Notes: generated by a model from the sequence alone, not told the origin. A stretch of DNA of 64,000 nt from Liopterus haemorrhoidalis (GCA_963971575.1 OZ020611.1:241142654-241206653), one strand, 5' to 3'; positions 10,812 through 23,063 are shown, numbered from the stretch's first letter. Translations and numbers: made by a program.

Positions 10812-11849
10812 CCCTTAACCAATATCGTAAGCTTTTTAGTTTAACAGCGTAGGTCTAGGAAATATTGGATCAGTCGTCGTACTATTAGGTGATAAAATAA
10901 TATTATTTCGGTCCTGGAAATAGCGTTATTATTAAAAAGTGGTATGTAATTTATCTGCTGTATGAGTAATGTCGTGAAAAACTAGTTATAACATATGACA
11001 CGGCCGAGTGCATTTGTCAATGTTACTATATATAGGTAAAACCAATTAGTTATTATTTTTACCAATGAATTATTGCACATTTTTGCTGTTTTATAATTGT
11101 GCCACATTTTAAATATCTTATATCGCTGAAATTAGAAATATAAATTGACATTTGTTAAAAGAATAGTTAATAGGTAAGTCTAAATGAAAATCTAAATAAT
11201 AATTTGCATTTGAAATGATTTCTTGATTTAAAACTAGGCATACTAAAAGAATGCAAAATTAAATGACCTCTTTTTGATACAGTCAAGTTTATCTTTAATC
11301 GTTTATCGTTTATCGTTAATCGCTGATAAATAATCCCACAATTTAAAGTTAAAGTTAGAAAAGTGGCGCACAACTATTATTCGCGACGCGCTGAGAGAAC
11401 TGCAAAAATGTAGGGGGGGTTGAGTTGTTTGTTTCCTTTTCTTCCTGGCTTTGAGTATGTGCTGTACTATTTTTTTTATTAATATGGAATTAATTTCAGT
11501 GTGTATAAAATTATATATGTATATAGATCTAGTTTCTCCAATTTATAACTTGCTACAAACTACAAGTTAAAACATATTGACATTAAACCCCAACAATCCT
11601 AATATACTTAGAAAACTCCAAGGCATTTGAAAAGATTCCACATAATAGACTTTTCCTTAAACTCAAACAGTTTGGCCGAAGCGGTAGTCTACTTATCTGG
11701 ATCAGGGTGTTGTTGAGTAATAGATCGTTCTGGGTTAGAATAGGATCCAAAATTTCAACGTCACTTCCTGCCACTAGCGTTGTTCCTCAGGGAACAGTTA
11801 TTGGTCTGATACAATTTTTAATTTACGTAGCTGCTGTTGTTGTTGATTT

Positions 11850-12113
11850 ACATAGAAATTGTTTAAATTATAATTTAATTCTGTTTCAATGTACACGAAA
11901 TCAGAGGGGCGGCGCTTATAACAACCAATGGAAGCCATAGGCGCAATTTTTAAAATTCTTAATGAACCTTGTTGTATATATAAAAAAAAAAAAAATACTG
12001 CACATATTTAGAAATCTAAATAATGGTATTAGGCGTTCGAATTAAAATTAACAAAAAAAATATTTTAATATAAAATTTGTTTTGGCATCCCAAATAATCA
12101 TCATCATTCACAG
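11850..12113 (+). repeat. Family A 3'-arm fragment A6
   Basis: Matches the right arm (TAATTTAATTCTGTTTCAAT ... CCCAAATAATCATCATCATTC) and stops just before the 3' subterminal repeat, where family C begins. Confidence 0.7.
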
Positions 12114-12676
12114 ATTTTGACTGATGACCACATTTCATGGTCCAGGGAATCCAAAATACCTATTTTCGAAGTGCCGTCCGTATGTGTGTGTGTGTCTGTG
12201 TGTTTGCGTGTCTGTGTGTCTGCGTGTCTGCGTGTCTGTGTGTCTGTGTGTCTGTGTGTCTGTGTGTCTGTGTGTCTGTGTGTCTGTGTGTCTGTGTGTC
12301 TGTGTGTCTGTGTGTCTGTGTGTCTGCGTGTCTGTGTGTCTGTGTGTATACACGATAACTCAAAAACGGTTTAACTTAAAGTTTTCGTTCTGGTACTAAA
12401 AAATTTTCCTAATAATTGGGAAGATCTCTATTGTTTTTTATTAAAATCCGAAACCGGAAACGGAAGTTATTAAACTTTAAAATTTAAAAAAATTCGTAAC
12501 TAGTAAACCAAGTCTTGGACAAAAATTTGTATAGGACATAATTTGATGTATTTTGGAAGATTTACCTAAATCTTCTTTTAAATTTAAAAAAAAAAATTAT
12601 CTATTTTTTTTTTATTATTATTATTTTTTTTTATGGGAGGGCAAGTCTAGCGGAGGTCTCCCTACGCCACTGGTTT
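12114..12676 (+). mobile_element. Family C repeat, copy C1, with GTGTGTCT array
   Basis: Shares with 16976-17458 the order: CCAGGGAATCCAAAA, CGAAGTGCCGTCC, a (GTGTGTCT)n array (12181-12345), ATACACGATAACTCAAAAAC, CCGGAAACGGAAGTTATTAA, GGACATAATTTGATGTATTT, and an end GGTCTCCCTACGCCACTGGTTT. Open frames through the array (VCVSVCLC types) are artefacts. Non-autonomous; class uncertain, with an internal microsatellite and hairpin-bearing end like families A and B. Confidence 0.65.
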
Positions 12677-13501
12677 ATTAGATTGCATGATTTTGACATT
12701 ACAAAAATATACATATTTTTGTCAATTATTACTTCTTATAAAGAGAATGTCACATGAATGATATTTTAGAACATTTATTATTTATTTTTACACATGTTTA
12801 ATTATTTTTCGTGGCTACCAACAAAACTGCCACCCTAACATGGCCTACTCAGGTGAGCAAACATCGCGAATAGATTTTATTATTATTATTATTATTGTCT
12901 GGTAGATGATTTATAACCTATCTTATAGATATTCCCAGATTATATTTTAGTACTAATTTCCTTCGGGTTTAACATATTTCAAGAATTTTTACAATTTTAT
13001 TTATTTCACAACCATTGTTAGATTTTACAAATAGTCACGTACTTTTCCTTCACTTAAGAAATTATTTTTACCCCAAAGAGGTAATAAACCATCTGGCCAC
13101 GACGATAAACGATACCTTTAGTTAGCAACATTTAGTAAGTTACCGATACATCTCCGAACAGTCAACATTATATCAGTGCAAATACAAATCATATAAAATC
13201 TACACTGGCATTTTTTTGAAAATCCTGCAGACACAATAATCCAACATTATTATTATTATTTTGAGTAGCATGTGCTTTATAATATAAAAGGTCAATAAAC
13301 TTACCTCACTATGACAAGTATACCATAAAAATTTACATAAATCTCTATAATTTATATGAAAATAGTCATAATAAGTTATAATTAAAACAAATAAACGTAA
13401 ATACCCTGCAGCCGCTATAAATCATATTTATAAATAAACTGAATGAATAATATTAAGGTTATGCATGAAGCGAATTTTAATCAATAACTTATTGGTTTCA
13501 G
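12677..13501. other. Intron 1, 3' part; no recognised element
   Basis: AT-rich, with (ATT)n runs at ~12878 and ~13245. Ends at the exon-2 acceptor. Confidence 0.5.
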
Positions 13502-13585
13502 ATAAATCTGTGGTTATTACTCACGTTAGTTACGTATTTGGCCGCAGGGGCGCCACTGGACTACACCAACTATGCACAAGAATAC
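13502..13585 (+). CDS. RR-2 cuticular protein, exon 2 (signal peptide)
   Basis: This 84-base exon lies between the acceptor TTGGTTTCAG and the donor GTAAGT, both phase 0. It encodes INLWLLLTLVTYLAAG followed by APLDYTNYAQEY. Joined to MKFK it makes a textbook signal peptide: short basic start, about 15 hydrophobic residues, likely cleavage after AAG or nearby, then an acidic/tyrosine-rich mature start. The product is therefore expected to be secreted by epidermis into cuticle. The following intron (13586-24870, 11.3 kb) is almost wholly repeats. Its phase-0 donor is compatible with both the exon at 24871 and the exon at 30269. Confidence 0.85.
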
Positions 13586-14329
13586 GTAAGTATTGAAAAC
13601 AAAATATTTATTATAAAATCTATAGTGTTAGATAATATATATTTAAACTGTAACCCAAATAAAATTATTTGATCGAAAAATACGAAAAATGGGCGCGTTG
13701 TTCAATACGCAGGAGTGTAGATGAGCATTAGTGACTTGATATGATGCAGTTGTCATTGGTGAGTTGACTGCCATTCTGTTTGTTTCGCTAAGGGATTTTA
13801 TTCGAATTTTATATCGGTTTTTGTTAATTCGATTTTTTTACCCTGGTAACTTGAAGATGGACATAAGAATTAAAATGGAATATTGAATGTTATTGAATAA
13901 AATTCTTATTTAATAATCGTCATAAATTTATTTTAAAAAGTTATAGAGACGTTTCGATTGGGTATCCAATCATCCTCAGTCCAATATTATAGTCAATTGT
14001 AAAAAATCATATATTTCCACATTCAAATGTTTGGAATGGACAGGAACGGTTAATCATAGTCTAGCCAAATTCAATTTCAATTTCAATAATCAATTTTTTC
14101 TATAATCACAATAAAATCAACAGATTTTTGATAATCATTTTTATTCAATATTTGCGTACTAAGAGCTTCCATTTAATATGTTTAAAACAAAATTTAAATA
14201 ATTTGCGAATATAATGTCATTAGAAAATATAAATTAAAAAATCATTGCGATTTTTTTCTGCACTCCTAATGATCGAGTTTATGAGTGCAAGCTCCTTAAG
14301 AAGGCGATTCGTTCTGTTAAAAAAACATT
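13586..14329. other. Intron 2, 5' part; no clear element
   Basis: AT-rich intron sequence. The segment near 13940-13990 (AGAGACGTTTCGATTGGGTA, CAATCATCCTCAGTC) looks like the end of an unidentified interspersed repeat, but no partner copy is present here. Confidence 0.4.
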
Positions 14330-14975
14330 TATTATATTTTTAATATCAAAAAAAGACATACACTACTTTAGCCATTAATACAGAAAACCATAACATTATT
14401 AGCCATAATTTAGCCATGAATTAAATAAATAATTAATTTAGTAAAAAACATAAAAACTGCAATATTTTCCAAAACCGAAATCTGATCAAAAATTCCTCTC
14501 GCACGTTTCCGTCTCAGATCAATGTACATTAATTTTTTCAGATTTTTAGTTTAAATCCCTTGGGTAAAAAGGGCGGGACAAGAACTTTATTGGCACATTT
14601 TTGAGTAAATACGTGTTAAAAGAAACGAATTTTAAAAAATTTCTTTTCATTCCGTATTCTAAGTTTTAAGAGCTTTCTTTTGATACCAAACAATAAATTT
14701 TAAAAAAATAATAATTTTTTTCAACGACACAAAAAAATCGATATTTCTCGAAATACTTGATCTGATCAAAAATTCCTGTTGAACTATTCCGGTTCCCATC
14801 TATATACATTATGGAGATTTTTTCAATTTTTAGATCAACCCAACTGGAAGATAGGGTCAAAGGTTTTTCACATATTTTTGGCAAAAATCCCATAAAATAA
14901 TAGATTTTTCAAAAATAAAAATTTGCTTTTATATCCACGCATTACGAGGTTTTATTTGATACCTCACTCATAATT
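14330..14975. repeat. Divergent, internally repeated family-A relative
   Basis: Two successive modules beginning near 14481 and 14761 (TCTGATCAAAAATTCCT) and ending in a TTGATACC box; same organisation as 1425-2095 and 23520-24150. Confidence 0.55.
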
Positions 14976-15541
14976 TAAAAAAATCAGCTGTGGCCACCAC
15001 AGTACCGACCGCCATCATAAAGTACTTGTATAAAATATATTCTAGCAGCAGGGTAGAAATAATAATTTATCATTACGATGGAAACGTTACATATAAGTAT
15101 GAAAAAATTGAGACTTTTACTAAAATTTTTCGTTTTATCAAAAAACGTCTCAAATAAAAGTTATTAGTTATTGCATTAATAGCAACTTTTGTTGAATAAA
15201 TTTTTTCGAAATATTTTTCTGTTGCTAAATATTCGCAAATATCTTAAAATAGACACGAGTAAACTCCCATTTCTAGTCAACCGACTTTTACCAAAAGTTG
15301 AACAACTCGTGCCATTGATGTCAAAAGCTTAAATAAGCATTTTCATAAAAATCCTTTTAGCCGAATTTGCTCTGCACGTGTACACAGACAGAGAGACAGA
15401 CAGACATACGGACGGACGGACAGACAGACCAACAGACATCATGCTAAAAATAGTCAAAACGTTATGCAGGAACCTCAATTCGTAGAGATCCATCGAAATC
15501 TCGAAATGTCAAAATCGGTATAATCACAATACCTCCCTTAT
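14976..15541 (-). mobile_element. Family B copy B2
   Basis: Carries the 3' end: ATCAGCTGTGGCCACCACAG (a stem-loop) next to GTACCGACCGCC, then the conserved interior, a degenerate (GTCT)n tract at 15385-15432 and the 5' arm, stopping at CCTCCCTTATA before the 5' terminal GGCGGTCGGTAAAAA. Confidence 0.75.
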
Positions 15542-16114
15542 ACAGGGTGTTTGTTTGAAACGGGACACCCCGAAAATCTCCTTTATTTGTAAAGATACAA
15601 AAAATCTTCAGAACAAAAGTTAAACTAGCCAAAAAGGCCCATCTAAAGGTTACTATAAAAATTCTGAGGCACTTCCGGTTTCACCGGAAATGATGTCAAC
15701 TTTTGATCTGGCATAGGGAATCGATAATTTTATATTTTTTTCCTAAAGGTACATTAAATTAGCTTTACAATGACACCATAAAATCATATTTTTATGTTAA
15801 CCATTTCAAAATGGCGACCATTTATTTACAAAATAATAATCAATAAGTTTTACAAAGTTGAACGTAGCAAGCTTTGAAAACAATAAAAAAAAATCAAAAT
15901 ATCTCTAAAATAAACTATTTGACTATTTAGAAAAAAAACTATTACTTTTCACAATTATTTAAAAAAAAAAAAAAATACAAATGTTCGATCAAACCACCAT
16001 TATTGTCCACATATTTTCTCATTCTTAATAAAAACTCTACTAAAAACTAGTTATAACAGTTGTCGGTCGGTAAAAATATATTTATTTCATATTTGTTTAA
16101 ATTTCCCTGGGGAT
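15542..16114. other. Unassigned repeat-like stretch
   Basis: Begins ACAGGGTGTTTGTTTGAAAC, a common type of arthropod repeat edge, with ACACCCCGAAAATCTCC just after. No coding potential; no second copy in this window. Confidence 0.35.
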
Positions 16115-16277
16115 GTGTTTTTTGAACTGAAGAGTTGTATAAGTATACCAAATTTCAACTTTTTATGTTAAGTCGTTTCGCTACAATTTCTACGATACAG
16201 ACAGACAAACAGACACATGAGTGACGTTATAAGGGTTTTTTGGTGGTCATACCTACAAAATCCTAAAAAGAATTAAC
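16115..16277 (-). repeat. Family A 5'-end fragment, variant subfamily (second copy)
   Basis: Same variant as 4148-4325: CACATGAGTGACGTTATAAG next to a decayed microsatellite, ending CATACCTACAAAATCCTAAA. Confidence 0.6.
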
Positions 16278-16454
16278 TATTTTTGAATATCAATTATGAT
16301 GTAATATTACTAACTGAATTGGTTACAAGTATAGTGCAAAATAGTTCTTGTAAAAATTACTGTACAATTTTTCAATTATCTGAAATAGATCTGTATTACA
16401 TTGTAACCGTAGGTAATCGTAAGCAGGTACGCATTATCGGTTACGTAATCCCCG

Positions 16455-16532
16455 TGCAGCGTGTCAGTGAGGCAGCGATGCAGTGAGGCAGTGATACGGT
16501 GATACAGTGAGACAGTGAGACAGTGCGAAGGA
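16455..16532 (+). repeat. Degenerate CAGTGA minisatellite
   Basis: About eight imperfect ~10-base units of the form CAGTGAGGCAGTGATACGGT. More GC-rich than its surroundings. No coding sense. Confidence 0.6.
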
Positions 16533-16975
16533 AGTGGAGTGGGTTATGTAATCGCGGCAGTGCACCACAGCGCGCCGAACAACACTTATTAGCATATTTA
16601 TTTGATGACTGCATTATAGAGTTTAGCAGAGACTTAAACAGCCAATTACTATTGTTTTGTAATATTACTTAATACTATACCAACACAATAGAATTACAAA
16701 CTTGCTGAATTTACTTAAAACATTTTTAAGAAAAAGTTTTTCTATTATTTAAATAATTTAATGATGTTAGGTAAACTTATGCAAGGTTAGTGTTTGGATA
16801 GTTACTGGTATGCCTGCTAGATGACCCAACAAAGGCCAATGAAAGGTTGTTAATCTCGCTTCCTGGCTAGGGAATACGAGGGCTACCTTTTAAGTTTTTA
16901 CAAAAACTAAGAAAGAAAACATTTTTACTTGCCCGACCTTAATATATAAGGGGCAAGTATTGTAATCGCGAAAAT

Positions 16976-17458
16976 TTTCGATGTCGAGATTTTGAATGAT
17001 GACCACGTTTCATGGTCCAGGGAATCCAAAAAACCTATTTTCGAAGTGCCGTCCATATGTGTGTGTGTCTGTGTGTGTGTCTGTGTGTGTGTCTGTGTGT
17101 GTGTCTGTGTGTGTGTCTGTGTGTATACACGATAACTCAAAAACGGTTTAACTTAGAGTTCGTTCTGGTACTAAAAAATTCTCCTAATAATTGGGAAGAA
17201 CCCTATTGATTTTTATTAAAATCCTAAACCGGAAACGGAAGTTATTAAACTTTAAAATTTTAGTAAATTCGTAACTAGTAAACCAAGCCTTGGACAAAAA
17301 TTTCTATAGGACATAATTTGATGTATTTTTGAAGATTTACCTAAATCTTCTATTAATTTTTTTTTTTTTAATTTAATTTTTTTTATGTATTTTTTTTAAT
17401 TTATTTACTTTTTTTATGATAGGGCAAGTCTAGCGATGGTCTCCCTTCGCCACTGGTT
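16976..17458 (+). mobile_element. Family C repeat, copy C2
   Basis: Second copy of the 12114 family, with a shorter GTGTGTCT array (17056-17125). Its 3' end abuts the mariner remnant at 17462. Confidence 0.65.
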
Positions 17459-17461
17459 TTA

Positions 17462-17823
17462 GGAACAAACTGTTTTATTGGTTTTCAAAATATTCGCCTT
17501 TAAGATTTATACACTTTTGCATGCGTTCAAACCAATTCTCGAAACATTTTTTCCACTCTGATGAAAATCGCAGTCCACGCATTTTTTGTTTGCCATTGGG
17601 GAAGAAAAAAAGTCGTTAGGGAATAAATCAGGTGAATACGCGCATTAATTCGATGTTTTTCTCCTTCAAATAATCAATTGTTTGACGTGCTGCGTGAGAG
17701 CTTGCATTGCCATGATGAAGAATGATGTGATGTTTTTGGTTGTTTTTCCTGATTTTGTCGATGACTACTGGCAAACAAATGGTTGTATACCATTCAGCAT
17801 TAACTGTTCTTCGATCCTCTAAA
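17462..17823 (-). pseudogene. Mariner transposase, C-terminal part (left half of an interrupted copy)
   Basis: Minus strand encodes the downstream half of the mariner at 60524, including the region of the second catalytic Asp (CATCATTCTTCATCATGGCA equivalent near 17708-17727) and the C-terminal WF...RM end. It is interrupted at 17823 by a hAT element and resumes at 20534. Frameshifted and internally deleted near 17580-17650. Confidence 0.75.
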
Positions 17824-18303
17824 CTTTAGAGTTATCTAAATGTGCATGTTTGGATCGATTTTATACGCTCTTTGATTCAGTGTTGGAATTCGTGGAAAGT
17901 AAAGACAATGATTTGCGACACAATTTAACTAACTCAGAAAATGACATCTCTTATATGACTGATTTATTTGGCAAATTTAACGAAACTAATTTGAAACTAC
18001 AAGATGACCAATTAAATTTAATCAAAATTACAAGTGTAATATCTGTGTTTGTTGCACAAATTTTTCTGTACAAACAAAACTTGGGAAAAGGAGAATGTTC
18101 TCAGTTTCCAAATCTTTCAAAATTGCAATATAGAAATGAAGATTTGTTTGCTTATTGTCAACACTTAACGGCTCTTAATTCGGACATTAACCAAAAATTT
18201 GAAGACATTCTTCACTTGGATACTCTCGACTGGGTGTTGAACAGGGTTGGACTGGGATTAAAATGTGTACCGGGAAATCTGGAGGAAGTCGGGCCACTAT
18301 ATA

Positions 18304-19859
18304 CAGTATTGGCCATAAAGATTGCAACTTTTAACATTTTTCAAATTTTAATAATAATATTGGAAAATAAATACTCTTAGTTCTATAATTTAATCATATT
18401 TTATCTGTTACATCAATCAATAGTCAAATAATCTGACTCACAGATTAATAATAAATTATTTCTTCATTTTTGCTTGGACAAAAATATTGTAACTAGTTGA
18501 ATTTTCTTATTATATGCAGGTATTATCCATAAATAATATGTTGTGCATAAGTAATATTTCAGTTTATATTTGTCAATCATGGGTCGTAGTAAAACTGTTT
18601 CAAGTGAAATTAGAAACTTAATAACTTCTGGTTTTAAAGACGGGCTGAAAAATGTGATTTCACAAAATTTAAATGTTTATAAATCTACTGTGTCGCGAAT
18701 TATAAAACGATTTCGAGAAGAAGGTACGTTTGAAGTTTAAAAAATTCCAGGACGGCCACGAAAATCTACAAAATGAACTTATAAAAAAATTATTTATTTA
18801 TCTAACAATAACCCCTTTCTGTCATCGAAGAAAATTTTGGGCCTTTTGCCACAAATGGATCAAGAAAACATCTCAACACGAACTATTCGCAGAAGATTAG
18901 TTAGTGAAGGTCTTTTTAGTCGCCGTCCTGCTAAAAAACCACTTCTATCCAAAAAGAATGTGAAGGCCCGATTAGAATTTGCTAAAAATCATATTGACTG
19001 GACTGTGGATCAATGGAAAAAAGTTATTTTTAGTGATGAATCTAAGTTCAATTTGTTCAAAATTGATGGTGTAAGTTACGTTAGGAGGCCTGCTAATAAA
19101 AGATTAGTTCAAAAATACACCTTGCTAACAGTTCAACATGGCAGAGGCGGTGTGATGGTATGGGGCTGTTTCTCGGGATATGGTATGGGTCCTCTATACC
19201 ACATTGAAGGAATAATGGATCGATTTAAATATATAGACATCCTTGAGAATGTTATGGAACCTTATTCTGATGAGTTCATGCCTTTAAAACATATTTTTCA
19301 GCATGATAATGACATAAAACATTATTCGAAGTTGGTCAAAGAATGGTTCGAGGATTCAAAAATTAACGTAATGACTTGGCCGTCACAGTCACCCGATTTA
19401 AATCCAATAGAAAACCTTTGGGAGATTGTCGACAGAAAGATTAGAAACAAAACGCATTAAAATATAGAAGATTTGTTTAAAGCTTTGCAGGGTGCCTGGT
19501 CTAATATTGATAATGAAATGATCACGAAATTATTAGAATCAATGCCGAAAAGATGTCGGGAAGTTATAAATACTGGTGGTTACTATACAAAATAATAAAA
19601 ATTATCTGTGAATAATAATTCATTTTCTTAATTAATAAAAAAAAAGATTTTTTTAAGAGTAGTTGCTATCTTTATGTCCAGGTAAAAATAATAAATACTA
19701 TAAAAAAAAATTGTATTTAATGTTAAAATTAAATTTTTTACTATAATATATGTAGAGAATTGTTAAAGGTAAGAATTGCCTTTTTTTATTTTAAATGTAT
19801 TGAATAGAATAAAAATAAAAGAGGATTATCAAAAGTTGCTATCTTTATGGCCAATACTG
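18304..19859 (+). mobile_element. Tc1-like element (DD34E)
   Basis: 1556 bp with inverted repeats of 29 bases differing at one position (CAGTATTGGCCATAAAGATT...), flanked by TA (18302-18303, 19860-19861). Contains one decayed transposase. Innermost and so youngest of the nest at 17.5-20.8 kb. Confidence 0.9.
18579..19595 (+). pseudogene. Tc1-like transposase with three stop codons
   Basis: From ATG (MGRSKTVSSEIRNLI) 338 codons can be followed in one frame. N-terminal helix-turn-helix (STVSRIIKRFREEG), GRPR-like linker (PGRPRKST), then the catalytic core: VIFSDESKF, FQHDNDIKH and SPDLNPIENLW, with 34 residues between the second Asp and the Glu (DD34E). The C-terminal end reads LESMPKRCREVI. 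Only three stops disrupt it (TAA ~18738, TGA ~18774, TAA 19458), without frameshifts, so it decayed recently. The His-Tyr after DNDIK replaces the usual His-Thr. Confidence 0.9.
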
Positions 19860-20533
19860 TATATATAATTTTTATCATTTTGATTTTCGGGCCAATTGAC
19901 CCTTCGGGCCACCGGGAAATTCCCAATATCCCGCCGGGCCAATCCAACCCTGGTGTTGAACCTTTTTGCAAGTAGACAAACTCAGATCACCAACACAGAT
20001 GAGTTCATACTAATACAGGAGCAGCTTATTGCATTATCCACAAATGAGGAACTGAAACCAATGTTTGACAATACGGATATCACAAATTCTGGTTACAAAA
20101 ACAGATCCCAATTTTATATCCTGCATTATGGGTTATGGTACAGACGCTGTTGATTGCTTTCCCGTCTTCCTATTTGGTAGAACGTGGATTCAGAGCCGTT
20201 ATGAGCCTCATCCCAAAAAAAGAAACCAACTAGAAATTAGTGCTCGTGGGGATTTGCGGTTGCTACACACAAACATTGAGCCGGACTAAGTACACTCATA
20301 GTAACACTTATCCAAGTCCTTAAAAAAAAATGTTATTTTAAAACAAAAGTTATAATTTCAATAAATACTTCTTCAACAAAATGTTTTATTTGTATTTTAT
20401 TTTTACGTCACCATTTATCATTCAAGATATCAAAGTTAAATTTGTAACTTTTCTACTATGTATTTATGTAGTTTTTTCACTTGGGGGTCCGTGGGCAATT
20501 TTTGACTATGAAAAGGCGGCCAAAAAACCACTG

Positions 20534-20814
20534 CTCTAAAGGAATGGTTGCGACATGTCCAGTCGGCAGACAACCGAAGAAACAAGTTACCATTTTCTTG
20601 GAAGTGCTTCGTGAACGAACAACTTTTGTGGGTTTCGGTTCATCTTGGAAGACCCAAACAGTGGATTGTTGCTTAGTTTCCAGTTCATATGAATAAATCC
20701 AAGTTTCGTCACCTGTAATGATGTTGTATACGGATTTTGCAGTGCCTAGATTTTTTTTTTGCATTCCCTTACGCCAATCAACAGTCTTTTTTTGAGCTTC
20801 GGTCAAATTATGCT
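20534..20814 (-). pseudogene. Mariner transposase, middle part (right half of the interrupted copy)
   Basis: Minus strand: TEAQKKTVDWRKGMQKKNLG, SVYNIITGDETWIYSYELET, STVWVFQDEPKPTKVVRSRS and TGHVATIPLE. It includes the first catalytic Asp (TGDETWIY). Truncated at ~20814. Continues across the hAT to 17823. Confidence 0.8.
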
Positions 20815-22225
20815 TATTTTTCTTACTTTTTAATCAAATAATAGAACATTCTGGAACTAATTTCCTCATCTCCAACCCTCAACACCTGTTCTTCTTCCCT
20901 TTGTTAAACAAAATGGCCGCTTCACGATTGTTTTGTTAATTTTTCTAGAATGTGGTTAATTTAAAGTTTTTAATTGTGAAAATGATATGGTGTCTGATTG
21001 GTTTGGTGATTTATAACGACTTAGTTCATTTTTTAAAACATCTATGTGTTCATCTTAATTATTTCAGTGAGTAAAAATTAACTGGTGTTATAATTACCTA
21101 AACTAATTGCACATTGTTGTTATAGATACCTTGAATAAAACCAACGAACAGAAATATAGGCCTTATGAAATAAATGTGGGTTATTCACAACACGATCTTC
21201 TTTGTCCCAACTAAATTAAGTATATTTAATTTCAACAGAAGAAAGAAATTCTCCGGTGTATATATATTACTTTCTTTTCCGATCATTTTTAGTTACTTTT
21301 TGTTTTATGTCTAGACGCTAAGCTACCTATCTAAAGTAATCGACATTTTTTAGTGGGAAATTATGGGATTTTTTTCTTGGCCTCCGATGGGTGGTGTGCC
21401 TAAGGCCTAAGCAACTGTTTATACGTAAATACGCCCCTGGGTATTGTATATAGGCAAACGCATGACTACAAAATCAAGGCAATTGGAGAGACATACAATA
21501 ACTTAAATTAGAGTTACAGATCATAATCTCTTTAAACTAACTACCAGTATTATGTCAAAAAAATTGTAACAACCTACGTAGATAAGAATCAGTTATAAAC
21601 GTAAATTCAATTCTATCAAATCTTTCTAAAATATCTAACATATCCCTGTGTGTCAGCTGTCGAAATTGGGCCAATGGACAACTTTCCAGTGTACGATATC
21701 TATAACTTTCGCATATAACGGCCGAGCTGTAACACATTTAGTGAAAAGACTTGTGGTGACACTGATAGACGACTCTACACTATACACTAGGCACTATCCA
21801 CTAGCCACTAGCAACGGGAGATTTGCTGCTATGGGCATATGCAATTTTCACTTTGGGAGGGAAATCGAATTTATTATTATGTTTTCTGAAAAATAGAAAT
21901 TGCTAGGTGGAATTAGATTTCTTTACGTAAAAATAGATTTGTTATTTGTACACCATTTTTGGAATTTTATTAGTTCTTACCTTGTTGATATAATGTTTTA
22001 GAGAAATTAAGTAATTAGTACAACATGGAATGTATAATAGTGACAGTGGTGTAACACTATAGTCTCAAATCTCACTGTTTCTGGGACTGAGACCATCGGG
22101 AGTATTTAGAGGGCCGCGATATAATAAAATACTATTCTAGAGGGCCCTACGAATATTTTACTGCTTATTCAAATAATTCTCTTTACGCCGCCACTGGGTG
22201 TCAATAAAGTAAAATTGTTACTAAT
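20815..22225. other. Intron 2, central part; nothing recognised
   Basis: AT-rich intron sequence. A CACTA-rich cluster sits at 21770-21810 and a possible repeat edge at 21360-21440 (CTAAGGCCTAAGCAACTGTT). No coding features. Confidence 0.4.
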
Positions 22226-22390
22226 ACTAATTTTTTTTTTTTTTTTAATTTTTAATGGCCTTTGCTACTGTGGCAATTAGCCAGGACAATTTTTGTTTGA
22301 GAAAATTTCCATGCCATAACCGGGATTTGAACCCGAGCCCCCATGGTTGGTAGTCAAATGAGCTGACCACTACGCCATAGCGACCGGCAA
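22226..22390 (-). mobile_element. tRNA-derived SINE
   Basis: On the minus strand starts GCCGGTCGCTATGGCGTAGT (A-box), then GGGTTCAAATCCCGG (B-box), a short body with TTGCCACAGTAGCAAAGGCC, and a T-rich (A-rich in sense) tail. Flanked by ATACTAATTTT on both sides (target duplication). Same family as 57103. Confidence 0.8.
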
Positions 22391-22845
22391 TACTAATTTT
22401 AAAGTTGTTTTTTAACAATGAAGTTTTAACAAAAAATTCTTAGAAACGCCCTGCTATAGCAACGCCCTGGCAACGGTGCAAGAGCCAGGGGCGCGAGTCC
22501 TAGGAGCGCCATCGTGCGTGTTTTGTTAGTGATCATCACTTGTATTTTAAAAGTAAGGATGTTTTTTTCAGGTCGTCACTTGTATTTTCACCTGTCTATT
22601 AAAATAAAAATGATGCCCGCCTTAAATAAAACGAAAAAAGATAAAAAGAGCACTATTTTTGGATAAATTAATTTATTTGTCAAGGGCGCCAAAAACATTA
22701 CTATAGCTCTGCTTCGAAATCTTCGACCGTTGCCAACGGGGTTTCCACTTCTGGAAACATATTTTGTGGGCACCTTTCTTGATTCGTCGGTAAATTCCCT
22801 AATAGTCAATCGTCGATCGATACGGATTTGTCACTGAAATATTAT

Positions 22846-22912
<67 letters not shown>
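22846..22912. repeat. (AT)n microsatellite
   Basis: About 33 uninterrupted AT units; another run at 24671-24717 and a short one at 24503-24523. Confidence 0.95.
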
Positions 22913-22914
<2 letters not shown>

Positions 22915-22976
22915 ATCATTCAAATCAGAAAAATCTACTTTTCATTTCAGCACCATAAAAATAAATTAGGTCAGTA

Positions 22977-23063
22977 CTAAAAAATTGATGTGAAGTGTGA
23001 ATTTTCCCACATTTCGCGGTTTTGTAGGTATTTAATAAGTGTAAAAAGCCAATAGAATCCTGG
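22977..23063 (-). repeat. Family A 3'-end fragment A7
   Basis: AAAATTGATGTGAAGTGTGA, a mutated stem-loop (GTGTGAATTTTCCCAC) and GGTTTTGTAGGTATTTAATA. Solitary 3' end. Confidence 0.6.

Larger units (their letters stand above)
18242..19952. mobile_element. Short hAT element (CAGGGTTGGA ends), carrying a Tc1
   Basis: Ends CAGGGTTGGA...TCCAACCCTG with the exact 8 bp duplication GTGTTGAA (18234-18241, 19953-19960). Without the Tc1 insertion it is only ~150 bp, rich in CCGGGAAAT/GGGCC words. A classic MITE. Confidence 0.85.
17842..20289 (+). pseudogene. ZBED5-like hAT transposase, C-terminal remnant (split)
   Basis: Segment one (17842-18241) reads LEFVESKDNDLRHNL, LFGKFNETNLKLQDDQLNL and FEDILHLDTLDWVLN, the middle of ZBED5/FAM200-like hAT transposases. 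Segment two (19961-20289) resumes at NLFASRQTQ and, after one frameshift near 20120, gives FPSSYLVERGFRAVMSLIPK and RGDLRLL, the C-terminal hAT dimerisation region. The N-terminal BED finger and the first catalytic regions are absent. A short hAT at 18242-19952 splits the frame at codon VLN. In the family the protein excises and integrates hAT DNA; here it is dead. Confidence 0.8.
17824..20533 (+). mobile_element. ZBED-type hAT element inserted in mariner (5' end lost)
   Basis: The right end GGCCAAAAAACCACTG at 20518-20533 is the reverse complement of a CAGTGGTT hAT end. It is followed by CTCTAAAG (20534-20541), matching CTCTAAA at 17817-17823 on the other side; the last base of the left copy and the left terminal repeat are missing, so the 5' end is deleted. 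The mariner reading continues across the two flanks, proving the insertion. Confidence 0.75.

Noticed and set aside
22316..22390. Functional tRNA genes at 22.3, 27.9 and 57.1 kb
   Set aside because: Box A and B are present but acceptor and anticodon arms do not pair; each has a SINE body and two have tails and target duplications.
22846..22912. (AT)n tracts as replication origin or attachment site
   Set aside because: Simple dinucleotide expansion within an intron; nothing else supports a function.
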